DNA of 41,608 nt, taken from an uncultured Clostridium sp. (GTDB lineage: Bacteria > Bacillota > Clostridia > Lachnospirales > Lachnospiraceae). Below, one piece after another: positions 23,233-32,270 of the stretch (position 1 is its first letter; every line of letters begins with the position of its first letter). The position numbers and the translations under genes are program-made. The DNA lies in assembly GCA_900547035.1 (NCBI GenBank), contig URFM01000031.1, positions 1 to 41,608 on the forward strand, read 5' to 3'. A model generated the notes under the pieces. The model searched no databases. It saw nothing but the letters and a program-made list of their open reading frames with translations, and had not been told where the DNA came from.

Positions 23233-24591
23233 TTAGGAGGATTTTCTCCTGCCGAAAAGCCGGTATAACACAAACATACCGGCTGCGGACAGAACCACCT
23301 CAGCCGTCAGCTGAGCGTAGGCCAGCCCGTAGAGAGGGAAGAGGGCGTTCAGAATAAAGAGGGCCGGAATTTCCAGAAGGATTTTCCTCATAATGGCAAA
23401 AAGCAGGGAGAAACGTCCCATACCGGTGGCCTGGAACACGCCTACGCACAGAAAGTCCATGCAAAGGAAGGGAAGCCCCAGGCAGAAGCCGTGAAGAAAG
23501 CGGCTGCCATAGCCGATAATCACATCATTGTCCATAAACAGCCGAATCATAAATTCGGACTGAAAGAAGTAGAAGGTACAGATTGCGGTCATCCCCACAA
23601 GAACAATTTTAAAAGCAAACAGAAAGGCTTTTTTCATCCGGTCAAAATTGCCGGAAGCGTAGTTGTAGCTGACTAGGGGCATGAGTCCCTGAGAAAGTCC
23701 GAGGGAGATCTGCGTGGGAACCTGGTTGATTTTCTGGGTGATGCCCATGGCAGCCACGGCGTCCGGGCCGTAGGCGGAGGTAAAGTTATTGAGAATGGTC
23801 ATGCCGGTAACGTTTAACAGATTCTGGATGGAAGCCGGGATACCCACACCGAATACGCCAAGGACAATCTTTTTCCGGAAGCAGGAGCGGCGGGGCAGCA
23901 GGCGTACGCAGGTAGTCTTTCTGCGGAAAAACAGGAGGACGAAGAAATACAGGCAGGCAACGCAGTTGGAGAGAAAGGTAGCCAGTCCGGCGCCCTCGGC
24001 TCCCATGTTCAGGCCCCAGGGCATGATGAAAAAGGGGTCCAGAATGACGTTCAAAATACAGCCGCTCATGGTACCCACGCTGGCGTGAAGGGCGGCGCCC
24101 TCCGAGCGCACCAGATAGGCCATCACCACGTTCAGTATGGCCGGAGCCGCGCCGAAACAGACGGTCCATTTCAGATAGCCGGCAGTGGAGGAGGCCGTTT
24201 GGGAATCAGAACCCAGAAGGGTCAGCAGCGGGGCTTGAAAAATGGTGCATGCCAGGGAAAAGAGCAGGGCGAAAATCAGTGCGCAGCAGAAGCCAAAGGC
24301 GGAACTGGCGTATACGGTTTCGTAGTCTTTGCGGCCCATGGCCCGGCTCATCATGCTGGAGCTGCCTACGCCGAAGAGATTGTTGACGGCGTTAAAGGCT
24401 AAAAGAACCGGCGCCGCCAGGGTGACGGCGGCGTTTTCTACGGGATTTCCCAGCATGCCTACGAAATAGGTGTCGGCCAGATTGTAGAGGACCATGACCA
24501 GAGAACTTAAAATGGTAGGTACGGCCAGCTGGGCAACCGCCCTGGGGATGGGGGTCTGCTCAAACAGCATGATTTTCCGGGTGTCTTCCAT
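23233..24591 (-). CDS. MATE family multidrug/toxin exporter
   Basis: 452 residues, twelve predicted helices. AVPTILSSLVMVLYNLADTYFVG, followed by MMSRAMGRKDYE and later PLVSYNYASGNFDRMKKAF, is typical of the DinF/NorM-like bacterial MATE branch. It expels cationic compounds by Na+ or H+ antiport. AAGGAGG precedes the ATG with 9-nt spacing. It is only distantly similar to the MATE protein at 2980-4359, so it is not a recent duplication. The gene stands alone between a shared terminator and a divergent surface-protease gene. Confidence 0.92.
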   Translation of the reverse strand: MEDTRKIMLFEQTPIPRAVAQLAVPTILSSLVMVLYNLADTYFVGMLGNPVENAAVTLAAPVLLAFNAVNNLFGVGSSSMMSRAMGRKDYETVYASSAFGFCCALIFALLFSLACTIFQAPLLTLLGSDSQTASSTAGYLKWTVCFGAAPAILNVVMAYLVRSEGAALHASVGTMSGCILNVILDPFFIMPWGLNMGAEGAGLATFLSNCVACLYFFVLLFFRRKTTCVRLLPRRSCFRKKIVLGVFGVGIPASIQNLLNVTGMTILNNFTSAYGPDAVAAMGITQKINQVPTQISLGLSQGLMPLVSYNYASGNFDRMKKAFLFAFKIVLVGMTAICTFYFFQSEFMIRLFMDNDVIIGYGSRFLHGFCLGLPFLCMDFLCVGVFQATGMGRFSLLFAIMRKILLEIPALFILNALFPLYGLAYAQLTAEVVLSAAGMFVLYRLFGRRKSS

Positions 24592-24831
24592 AATACGAAA
24601 CCTCCTTGATAACCGCGGATGTTGTAATCCTATAGGTAATTTTAGCGGGCAGAATGGAATCTGTCAATGAGGGCATCGGATTTCTGAGTCTGGCCTGAGA
24701 CTGAGAAGGATTCCTAAAATATGATTTACACTGGATTTCTTACTCCCGGTATGTAATAATGGAGAAAGCAGGCTTGAATTTTTAGACATCGGTCCTTTGG
24801 GCTTATGAGAAAGAAGGAGGAAGGACAATTG

Positions 24832-27800
24832 ATGAAGAAAAACGATATGCAGAGAATATTAAGAAGACAGGGAGCACTTCTTTTGGCGGTGCTTTTAACC
24901 CTCCAGAACGGGTTTGCCGCATGGGGAAGCGTACCGCGTGAAGAGGTACAGGCGGCGGAGCCTTCCAGCGAAAATACGTCCTTTGTCAGCTTCCCCAGCC
25001 GCTTTGAGGATACGCTGCCGGAAGGGTATGAAGAACAGTATTATATCTTTTCGCTGGAGAGCCGATGCGACCTGACGGCATCCGTGACCTTTGAGGACCG
25101 CTCCAGCCCATATGGCGCGGAGCTTTTGGACAGTTCCCTGTCCAGATTGGGGATTTCCAAGAAACGGAACGGTCAGCGGATTGTAAAAAAGCAGCTGCCG
25201 GCCGGCACCTATTTTCTGCGGGTGTTCTCTATGTCGGAGCAGCAGGAGTCCCAGCCCTTTACCGTCTCCATTCAAAAAATGGATTTGTCTGCCTCAGCGG
25301 TCAGGGGAACGGATTTTTCAGAGCTGCATATGGTTGCCGCCCTGCAGGGGTCAGACTCGCCCGATCAGATGAACGGATTCAGTCCGGATTATACATATGA
25401 AATCGGTGAGTCTGTTGGTATAGCCCCGGTCTTTTGGAAGAAACTGGATTCTCCCGTTTATTTAGGAAGGGGAGTAGACGGGGGAGGACTTTATCCGATG
25501 CCCCAAAGCTATTACTCCGCCTGGGTGGGGCCGGTAGAGGAGGATGCTCTGCCGATGGATGGGATCCGGGATATGGAAAGCGGGGAATCTGAAGAGGAAT
25601 ACGTCCGGTATCTTCAGGAGGAAGGAATTGTCTATGAGGAGGGACATGAGCCTCTGATTCATGTGCAGAACGGCATTGCCCTTCCGGCACGGCACAAGTC
25701 CATCAATCCGGATGGCAGCGCAGAAGAGAATCCCGGATGGGAGGAACATGTAAAAAACGCGGTTATGACCTACGGAGGTGTGACAGTCGGAATATACTGG
25801 AGCTCGCTTTCCTGCGAGAAGCCGGAAAATTACTACTATAACGGATGGAACTATTACCAGACTTTCGATGAGGATGGCAAGACACAACTTATACTTGCGA
25901 ATAATTATGACCTGGGTAATCTCTCCTTCGTCAATCACGAGGTCGTGATTGTAGGATGGGATGACGATTACTCCAGGGATAATTTCCGCTATGACATTGA
26001 ACCGGGTACCCTGCTATGGCCGGAGGCTTCGGCCAGCAATGCCCGGATGGCCACGAGTTCCAATGCCGGTTATGAAATACCGGACCGGGAGGAGAAGAAA
26101 CGCGCCCGGCTGGCTACGGATTCCAGTGCGGACTCTGAGCTGGCTGAGGAGAGAAATGCTGCCGACGAGGAGTGGGAGGAATTTCTGGATTCCATGCTGC
26201 CGGAGGAGGACGGCGCGTGGATTGTCCGGAATTCCTGGGGAGACGGAGCGGGGGAGGATGGGTACTATTACGTCTCCTATTGTGACGACAGGATTGTCTC
26301 AATCGACAATGCCTGGGCCTATGAAGCGACGGAAACGGCGGACAATTACAATAAGATGTATCAGATTACAAGCCTTCCCTACAGCGGGGAAATAGAGTGG
26401 ACCACTAAAGCCAACATGTTGATGGCATCTACGGTTTTTACCGCAGAGGAAGACGGGGCGGATCTTCTCAAAGCGGTTTCCTTTGACCTTTTGAACAATA
26501 ATATCCGCTACGAAATTGCCGTCAATCAGGGAGAGGATGTGGGAAAGGGCTGGATTGAAGAAAATGTTTATGCCTCCGGAACCAAGATGTACGCCGGATA
26601 TTACACGGTGCGCCTGGATAAAACGATTCTGCTGCAGCCAGGGGAAAAGTTTGAAATTATCCTGAAGATTGAAAATGACGGCAGTGAAACCTTGGCGATT
26701 CCCCTTGTAGCGAACAGCACGAAGGTTGCCAATCTTCCCAGTCAGGAAAGACTCTGCTTTCTGTATGACCCGGCCGAAGGGGAGGAGTGGATTGACATGG
26801 GAAATGAGTTTATGGATGACAATGGAGGAAGCAATTATTACGCTTACTTCTCCACAAAAGCCCTGTGCGAAGACGCCTCCTTGGAAGAAGGGGAGACGGA
26901 GCGGATTTCCGCTCTTGAAATCAGTCCAGATATTTATTTTGCCCTGCTGAAGTCGGAATCAGAGGAAGCTGAGACGGAGCAGATCCAGGAGGATGAGATA
27001 CAGGAGGAGCAGAGGCAGGAGGAGACGGAAGAGAGCAGCTATGTTTTGGACGGCCATATCCTGCGGACCAGGGAAAGAGCCACCTTGGGGAAAGGAGCTG
27101 CGGCCGGGGAGCTGGATATCTCCCTTCCGGAATCCTTTGACCTGAGGGAGGTGGGCGTCCTGACGCCGGTCCGGAACCAGAGGATGACCAATACCTGCTG
27201 GGCCTTTGGCTCCACAGCGGCGGTAGAGTCCAGCTATCTGCTAAATGGCAGCAATCTGTACGATTTCAATTACTCCTCCGCAGTCAGCATCGATACAAGC
27301 CTTCCGGTTTCCCAGGAGGGGACGGTGGTCTATCATTTTGATCAAAATGATACGGATACGATGGACGAGGCCAGATTTATCCCACGGCTGCTGTCCTGGG
27401 ACAACGGCCCTGTGGAGGATGAAGGCGAAGATTTGAAATGGGAATTTTCCGGCGACCTTTCCGCTGCGGATTTTTCAGAGCTTGACTGGGCTACGGACGG
27501 TTCAAGGATGACCACAAGCGGTGAGGAGGTCCTGCTGTTTACGCCCAAAGAGAGCGGGACGCTTACGGTAAAGGTAAGCTCCGCCAGCGATCCCACCAAG
27601 ACCGCTTCCTGCCAGGTGGTGCTGGTAGAGGACAACCAGGTGGAAGAAATCCGTGTTTCTCCGGAAACCATGAGGCTGAAGGTCGGAACCACCGGGACCC
27701 TTCAGGTGACAATCGAAGGCCCGGAGGGTACGGAAGCGGTGCCCGTGTTCTCTTCGGACAATCCTGGAATCGCTTCCGTAGACGATCAGGGTACCGTCAT

Positions 27801-28353
27801 CGGTCTGCGCAGAGGAACCACTGTGATTCGCGTCCGGGCCGGCGGAGAAGAGGCGGTCTGCAGAGTGACAGTATGGGATTCCCGGGGAGGCTCAGACGGG
27901 GATTCGGAAATCCGCAGCTCAGGAAGCACAGATGAAAGCGGCGGCGTAAGAGGAACCTGGAGTATGGCGGAAGACGGAACCTGGAGCTTTTCCGCAAATG
28001 GAACCGTATACCGCGACAGCTGGGGATATCTCTATAACCCGTATGCGAATCAGGGGAAAGGGGAAGCCGGCTGGTTCCGGTTTGATCAGGAGGGACGGCT
28101 GATTACCGGCTGGTACCAGGACGCTGATGGATGCTGGTATTATATGAATCCGGTATTGGACGGAAGCCTTGGAAAAATGCTTACGGGCTGGCAGTGGATT
28201 GCGGATTCTTCCGGCCAGGAATATTGCTATTACTTTTATCCGGATTCCGGATCCCCCATGGGTTCCATGGCAGCCCGCACGGTAACGCCGGACGGATTTG
28301 AGGTTGATGAACAGGGCCGATGGTGCGTAAATGGGTTGGTGCAGTCTAAATAA
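24832..28353 (+). CDS. Surface C1 (papain-like) peptidase with permuted halves
   Basis: 1173 residues from the ATG at 24832. Signal peptide, then a PPC-like beta domain (about 35-155). GTDFSELHMVAAL (Asp at 161) begins the second half of a clostridial C1 peptidase: HEVVIVGWDDDYS (catalytic His369), GAWIVRNSWG (Asn467) and YYYVSY. A lectin-like domain with LLQPGEKFEIILKI follows. After an acidic linker (~700-750) comes the missing first half: LPESFDLREVGVLTPVRNQ (Gln783) and NTCWAFGSTAAVES (Cys789). This half stops near SWDNGPVED and passes into an Ig-like domain, a BIG2 domain (~938-1016) and cell-wall-binding repeats (GWYQDADGCWYYMN). Normal members have Gln/Cys before His/Asn in one domain. 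All four catalytic residues are present, so activity is possible but unproven. An ~75-residue insert separates His from Asn. Confidence 0.85.
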   Translation: MKKNDMQRILRRQGALLLAVLLTLQNGFAAWGSVPREEVQAAEPSSENTSFVSFPSRFEDTLPEGYEEQYYIFSLESRCDLTASVTFEDRSSPYGAELLDSSLSRLGISKKRNGQRIVKKQLPAGTYFLRVFSMSEQQESQPFTVSIQKMDLSASAVRGTDFSELHMVAALQGSDSPDQMNGFSPDYTYEIGESVGIAPVFWKKLDSPVYLGRGVDGGGLYPMPQSYYSAWVGPVEEDALPMDGIRDMESGESEEEYVRYLQEEGIVYEEGHEPLIHVQNGIALPARHKSINPDGSAEENPGWEEHVKNAVMTYGGVTVGIYWSSLSCEKPENYYYNGWNYYQTFDEDGKTQLILANNYDLGNLSFVNHEVVIVGWDDDYSRDNFRYDIEPGTLLWPEASASNARMATSSNAGYEIPDREEKKRARLATDSSADSELAEERNAADEEWEEFLDSMLPEEDGAWIVRNSWGDGAGEDGYYYVSYCDDRIVSIDNAWAYEATETADNYNKMYQITSLPYSGEIEWTTKANMLMASTVFTAEEDGADLLKAVSFDLLNNNIRYEIAVNQGEDVGKGWIEENVYASGTKMYAGYYTVRLDKTILLQPGEKFEIILKIENDGSETLAIPLVANSTKVANLPSQERLCFLYDPAEGEEWIDMGNEFMDDNGGSNYYAYFSTKALCEDASLEEGETERISALEISPDIYFALLKSESEEAETEQIQEDEIQEEQRQEETEESSYVLDGHILRTRERATLGKGAAAGELDISLPESFDLREVGVLTPVRNQRMTNTCWAFGSTAAVESSYLLNGSNLYDFNYSSAVSIDTSLPVSQEGTVVYHFDQNDTDTMDEARFIPRLLSWDNGPVEDEGEDLKWEFSGDLSAADFSELDWATDGSRMTTSGEEVLLFTPKESGTLTVKVSSASDPTKTASCQVVLVEDNQVEEIRVSPETMRLKVGTTGTLQVTIEGPEGTEAVPVFSSDNPGIASVDDQGTVIGLRRGTTVIRVRAGGEEAVCRVTVWDSRGGSDGDSEIRSSGSTDESGGVRGTWSMAEDGTWSFSANGTVYRDSWGYLYNPYANQGKGEAGWFRFDQEGRLITGWYQDADGCWYYMNPVLDGSLGKMLTGWQWIADSSGQEYCYYFYPDSGSPMGSMAARTVTPDGFEVDEQGRWCVNGLVQSK

Positions 28354-28367
28354 ACATATGGCATGAA

Positions 28368-28405
28368 AAAAGAGCGGCGGATCGAAGAAAATCCGCTGCC
28401 CTTTT
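28368..28405. terminator. Bidirectional terminator between peptidase and GH105 genes
   Basis: AAAAGAGCGGCGGAT (28368-28382) pairs with ATCCGCTGCCCTTTT (28391-28405) with one mismatch and one wobble; T-runs occur on both strands. Confidence 0.85.
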
Positions 28406-28446
28406 CGTTTAGAGGCGATGTTGTCCCGAATGACCGCAAAGCGCCA

Positions 28447-29580
28447 TTAGGAACGATGGGAAAGCCACAGAGTTTCCACATAGGCCAGCACCAGGGGAGC
28501 TACGCCCTTGGCGTCGTTGCTGACCACCGGTTCCCTCATATAATAGTCAAAGGTTCCCTCCCGCGTCTCCTTATTTCCAAGGCCGGCTACCAGGCAGATG
28601 CCGTCCAGCTGAAGTCTGCCCTCCTTTTCCGAAAGCTGCGTCCGGCAGATCCCCTCAAAGGCTTTCAGTCCCGCAGGGAGGTAGGATTCGTCCAAAAGCC
28701 CCAGACGAACGCTCTTTAAGATGGCGAAGGAGAAGATGGCGGAGCCGGAGGTCTCCAGGTAATTGGGACGGATGCCGCCCCGGTTAACTACCTGGTACCA
28801 CATGCCCGTCTCCTTATCCTGGTAGGGCAGCATGGCGTCAATCAGCTGGCGGTAGATGGATTTTAACTGCTCCTTCTCCCTGGATAAGGAGGCAGGCATC
28901 ACATCCATGGTGTCCACCAGGGCCATGGCGTACCAGCCCAGGGCCCGCAGCCAGAAGCTGTCGGAAAGGCCGGTGACCTGATCGCACCAGAACATCTGGC
29001 GGGAATCGTCGTAGGCATGGTAGTAGAGACCGTTTAAGGGGTCCCGCATCAGGCGGTACACATTGAGAAACTGTTCATAGGAATCCAGGCAGTTTTCTCC
29101 ATTTCGATACTCAGCCTCATACTGCATATAGAAAGGCTGGGCCATGTAGAGACCGTCCAGCCAGATTTGGTGGGGATAAATCTTTTTATGCCAGAAATTT
29201 CCGGTGGAGGTTCTGGGCTGATGAACCAGCTGGCTGTAGATGGTGTCCATGGCCCGGCGGTATTTTTCATGGCCGGTCAGACGGTAGAGGTCAAAAAGTG
29301 TTTTGCCGGCATTGACATTGTCCAGGTTGTACTCCTCCGGGTGGTAGGAGCGGATGGAGCCGTCTTCATTGACGAAATAGCTGATAAAATGATCGGCAAA
29401 TTCCAGGTAGGAGGGTTTCCCGGTAATTTGATAGAGTTCCACCACGGCCTTAATCATGCAGCCGTCGATATAGTTCCAGGAAGGCTTTTTGCCGGCCTTG
29501 ATTTTTTCAATATTCCACATGGGTGCTTGGGGAGTGCTCTCCTTAAGCAGCTGTTCAATATAACGATCCAGAATTTCCAT
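28447..29580 (-). CDS. GH105/GH88-type unsaturated rhamnogalacturonyl hydrolase
   Basis: 377 residues from the ATG at 29580, which has AAGGAG 7 nt upstream; an in-frame start at 29790 would add a non-family extension. The (alpha/alpha)6-barrel family is shown by PSWNYIDGCMIKAVVELYQITG, HKKIYPHQIWLDGLYMAQPFY (with the catalytic-type Asp) and DSFWLRALGWYAMALVD. GH105 enzymes such as Bacillus YteR release the unsaturated galacturonyl group left by pectate or rhamnogalacturonan lyases. No signal peptide, so cytoplasmic. It is divergent from the pectinesterase gene and shares its regulatory region, where the palindrome TAAATGACATTTA (29621-29633) lies across the likely promoter. Confidence 0.9.
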   Translation of the reverse strand: MEILDRYIEQLLKESTPQAPMWNIEKIKAGKKPSWNYIDGCMIKAVVELYQITGKPSYLEFADHFISYFVNEDGSIRSYHPEEYNLDNVNAGKTLFDLYRLTGHEKYRRAMDTIYSQLVHQPRTSTGNFWHKKIYPHQIWLDGLYMAQPFYMQYEAEYRNGENCLDSYEQFLNVYRLMRDPLNGLYYHAYDDSRQMFWCDQVTGLSDSFWLRALGWYAMALVDTMDVMPASLSREKEQLKSIYRQLIDAMLPYQDKETGMWYQVVNRGGIRPNYLETSGSAIFSFAILKSVRLGLLDESYLPAGLKAFEGICRTQLSEKEGRLQLDGICLVAGLGNKETREGTFDYYMREPVVSNDAKGVAPLVLAYVETLWLSHRS

Positions 29581-29723
29581 TGCGTTTCTCCTTACAAAAT
29601 ATGCTGAGTTCATCATAACATAAATGACATTTACGAGGAAATAGCAGATTTTATGAAGATGCCGCAAATGGCGGCTTTCTGGTACTTCGGTAAGATCTGG
29701 ACAGTCATGTGAAAAACTGTTTG

Positions 29724-29753
29724 TTGAAATCCCGAACAGGCAGGTGATATAGT
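29724..29753 (+). promoter_or_regulatory. SigA promoter of the CE8-GH28 pair
   Basis: TTGAAA (29724-29729), 18-bp spacer, TATAGT (29748-29753), 36 bp ahead of the CE8 ATG. Confidence 0.6.
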
Positions 29754-29788
29754 GACTAAGACCGAATTCAGCAATTGGGAGGAATGTC

Positions 29789-30595
29789 ATGACAGAGCAA
29801 AGGGACGGACAATTTTATGTGAAAGAAGACGGAACCGTTCTGGATGGAGGAAAATTTGAAAGCGGCTTGTATGCCAGAAAACTCCATGAGGATGGCAGAC
29901 CTTACGGCACCTTCCGCACCTACGCCCTGCTGGTAACGGGTAATCAGGTGGTTTTGCGGAATCTGACCATTGCCAACACCTCAGGACCGGGGGCAAAAGT
30001 GGGACAAGCCATCGCTCTTTACGGGGATGGAGATGAGCTGCAAATTGAAAACTGCAGGATCCTGGGACATCAGGATACCTTGTTTCTAGCGCCTCTCCCG
30101 CCTGCGGAAATTCAGAAGGATGGCTTTTTAGGGCCAGGCCAGTTTACAGAGCGGAAAAGACGCAGGGTGTATGTGAAAAATTGTCTGATTGAAGGCGGGG
30201 TAGACTTTGTGTTTGGAGGGGCCGAAGCTTTTTTTGAGGACTGTGAATTCCGATCGGTGGAACCGGGATATGTATTTGCTCCATGTACCCCTGAGGGACA
30301 GGAGGAAGGCTTTGTGTGCCTGAATTGCCGCTTTACCTCCGTTTTGTCCCTGGAGGCGGAGAGCTGCTACCTGGGCAGGCCTTGGAGAGATTTTGCCAAG
30401 GTCCGGCTGGAAAACTGCTATCTGGGCGCCCATATCAAAAAGGAGGGCTGGCATGACTGGAATAAACCTCTTGCCAGGGAGCGGTCCCGATTTGTGGAAA
30501 ACGGCTCCTACGGTCCCGGAGCAGAGAAGGCCAGAAGGCCGGAATGGGTGGAATTTCACCCATTGGAAGACTGGAAAGGAGAACAGACATCATGA
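29789..30595 (+). CDS. Pectin methylesterase (CE8), cytoplasmic
   Basis: 268 residues. All pectinesterase active-site elements are present in order: GQAIAL, GHQDTLF (Gln95, Asp96), VDFVFGGAEAFFEDC (Asp139) and YLGRPWRDF (Arg197, Trp199), followed by GWHDWNKP. These form the right-handed beta-helix catalytic groove that de-esterifies methyl-galacturonate. No signal peptide, and the protein is shorter at the N terminus than secreted PMEs, so it probably acts on imported methylated oligogalacturonides in the cytoplasm. GGAGG precedes the ATG; the stop overlaps the start of the GH28 gene (ATGA), indicating coupling. Confidence 0.93.
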   Translation: MTEQRDGQFYVKEDGTVLDGGKFESGLYARKLHEDGRPYGTFRTYALLVTGNQVVLRNLTIANTSGPGAKVGQAIALYGDGDELQIENCRILGHQDTLFLAPLPPAEIQKDGFLGPGQFTERKRRRVYVKNCLIEGGVDFVFGGAEAFFEDCEFRSVEPGYVFAPCTPEGQEEGFVCLNCRFTSVLSLEAESCYLGRPWRDFAKVRLENCYLGAHIKKEGWHDWNKPLARERSRFVENGSYGPGAEKARRPEWVEFHPLEDWKGEQTS

Positions 30596-32151
30596 ATGAA
30601 CTGAAGGTAATCTGCAAAGGAGGCCGCTTTGCCGTGGTGGAGATGGCGGACGGCGGCATATATCACACCAGGGAAGCCTATGAGCTTCTGGTAAACGGCG
30701 AAAGCCGGGGAAGCCTGGACCGGGTGATTACGCCCATTTATGACCTGGAGCCGGACCAGACATACCGGATCTGTCTGAAACGGGGAGAAGAAACGGTGGG
30801 TGAGGCCGAATTTCATACGGAGAAGGAGACAGTTACCCTGAACGTGCGTCAGTTCGGAGCCGCAGGAGACGGGGTAAAAGACGATACCCTGGCTATCCAG
30901 TCCGCCATCATGGCCTGTCCCGCCGGAGGAAGAGTGCTGATTCCAGCTGGTGTTTATTCCTTTGTATGTCTGTTTTTGAAGGATGATCTCTCCCTGGAGC
31001 TGGCGGAGGGAGCGGAGCTTTCAGCGGTCACGGACCGGACCCGCTTTCCTTACTACCCGGGCATGATCAGGCGCACCGACGGGGAAGGAGAATACAACCT
31101 GGGAACCTGGGAGGGAGACCCGCAGGTGATGTTCTGCGGACTGATTACCGGTGTGGGAGTGAAACATGTGCGAATCTACGGAAGAGGAGCGGTCAACGGG
31201 AATGCCGGTCATGAAAACTGGTGGTACAACTGCAAACAAATGGTAACGGCCTGGAGACCAAGGAGTATTTTCCTTAACCGCTGCGAGCATGTGGACCTGG
31301 TGGGCATTACGGTGAAGAATTCCCCCAGCTGGACCATTCACCCCTATTTTTCCAACCATCTTCGTTTTTTGGGACTGGAAGTCTTAAATCCCAAGGACTC
31401 CCGAAATACCGACGGGCTGGACCCGGAAAGCTGCCGGGATGTGGAACTGGCTGGAATCCATTTCTCTGTGGGAGACGACTGCATTGCCGTCAAGTCCGGA
31501 AAGATTTATATGGGAAAGACCTACAAGACCCCCTGCGAGGATGTGGTTATCCGTCAGTGCTCCATGAACGACGGTCACGGCAGCGTGGTAATCGGATCTG
31601 AGATTGGAGCGGGGGTAAAGAACCTTACCATCAAAGACTGCATTTTTAAAGATACGGACCGAGGACTGCGCATCAAGACCAGAAGAGGAAGGGGAGAGGA
31701 CTGCGTGGTGGACCAGGTAACCTTTGAGAATATCCGAATGGACGGAGTGTTGACTCCTTTTGTGATCAACTGCTTCTATTTCTGCGACGCGGACGGAAAA
31801 ACCGATTACGTCCAGAGCAAGGAGCCCCTTACGGTGGACGAGCGCACCCCTCAGGTGAAGGCGCTTACGTTTAAAGATATCCATGCCGTAAACGCCCACT
31901 ATGCCGCCGTGTGCGCCTACGGACTTCCGGAGAAGCCCATCGGGAAATTGAGGTTTGAAAATGTGTCCGTCAGCTACGCGCCTGAGGCGGAACCTGCGGT
32001 ACCTGCCATGATGTGCGGTTTGGAGCCTATGGCAAAGGCGGGAATCTATGTGCGCAACGTGGATACTCTGGAATTGAAAAATGTCCATATTTCCGGCTGC
32101 ATCGGCAAGGAAATCGATGCGGAGAACGTAAAAGAGATAATTCAGGACTAA
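30592..32151 (+). CDS. GH28 polygalacturonase (exo-type), cytoplasmic
   Basis: 519 residues from the ATG at 30592, overlapping the CE8 stop by 4 nt. The N-terminal ~90 residues look like a fibronectin-III-type beta domain, common in exo-polygalacturonases. The parallel beta-helix starts at VRQFGAAGDGVKDDTLAIQS. Catalytic motifs: NTDGLD (Asn272, Asp274), GDDC (Asp295, Asp296), GHG (His329) and RIKT (Arg360, Lys362). All GH28 catalytic residues are intact. It hydrolyses alpha-1,4-galacturonosyl bonds, here probably from oligosaccharides after the CE8 enzyme removes methyl groups. No signal peptide is seen. Confidence 0.92.
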   Translation: MNELKVICKGGRFAVVEMADGGIYHTREAYELLVNGESRGSLDRVITPIYDLEPDQTYRICLKRGEETVGEAEFHTEKETVTLNVRQFGAAGDGVKDDTLAIQSAIMACPAGGRVLIPAGVYSFVCLFLKDDLSLELAEGAELSAVTDRTRFPYYPGMIRRTDGEGEYNLGTWEGDPQVMFCGLITGVGVKHVRIYGRGAVNGNAGHENWWYNCKQMVTAWRPRSIFLNRCEHVDLVGITVKNSPSWTIHPYFSNHLRFLGLEVLNPKDSRNTDGLDPESCRDVELAGIHFSVGDDCIAVKSGKIYMGKTYKTPCEDVVIRQCSMNDGHGSVVIGSEIGAGVKNLTIKDCIFKDTDRGLRIKTRRGRGEDCVVDQVTFENIRMDGVLTPFVINCFYFCDADGKTDYVQSKEPLTVDERTPQVKALTFKDIHAVNAHYAAVCAYGLPEKPIGKLRFENVSVSYAPEAEPAVPAMMCGLEPMAKAGIYVRNVDTLELKNVHISGCIGKEIDAENVKEIIQD

Positions 32152-32205
32152 AAAGCGCGGCATTGTCCTGAATAGTACAAGCAATCCGAAGGACGAAAAG
32201 GAAAA

Positions 32206-32251
32206 AAGAGCAGAAGAGATTTCCGGTGAGAGGAAATTTTCTTCTGCTCTT
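32206..32251. terminator. Terminator shared by GH28 and AraC-type genes
   Basis: AAGAGCAGAAGA (from 32206) pairs with TCTTCTGCTCTT (to 32251) around an inner stem. The minus strand ends in a good T-run, so it mainly stops the regulator transcript; the plus-strand T-run is weak. Confidence 0.8.
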
Positions 32252-32270
32252 ATTGCTGTGATATCAAGAA

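Noticed and set aside
25462..25938. Minus-strand open frame inside the C1 peptidase
   Set aside because: Fully antisense to recognised catalytic domain sequence.
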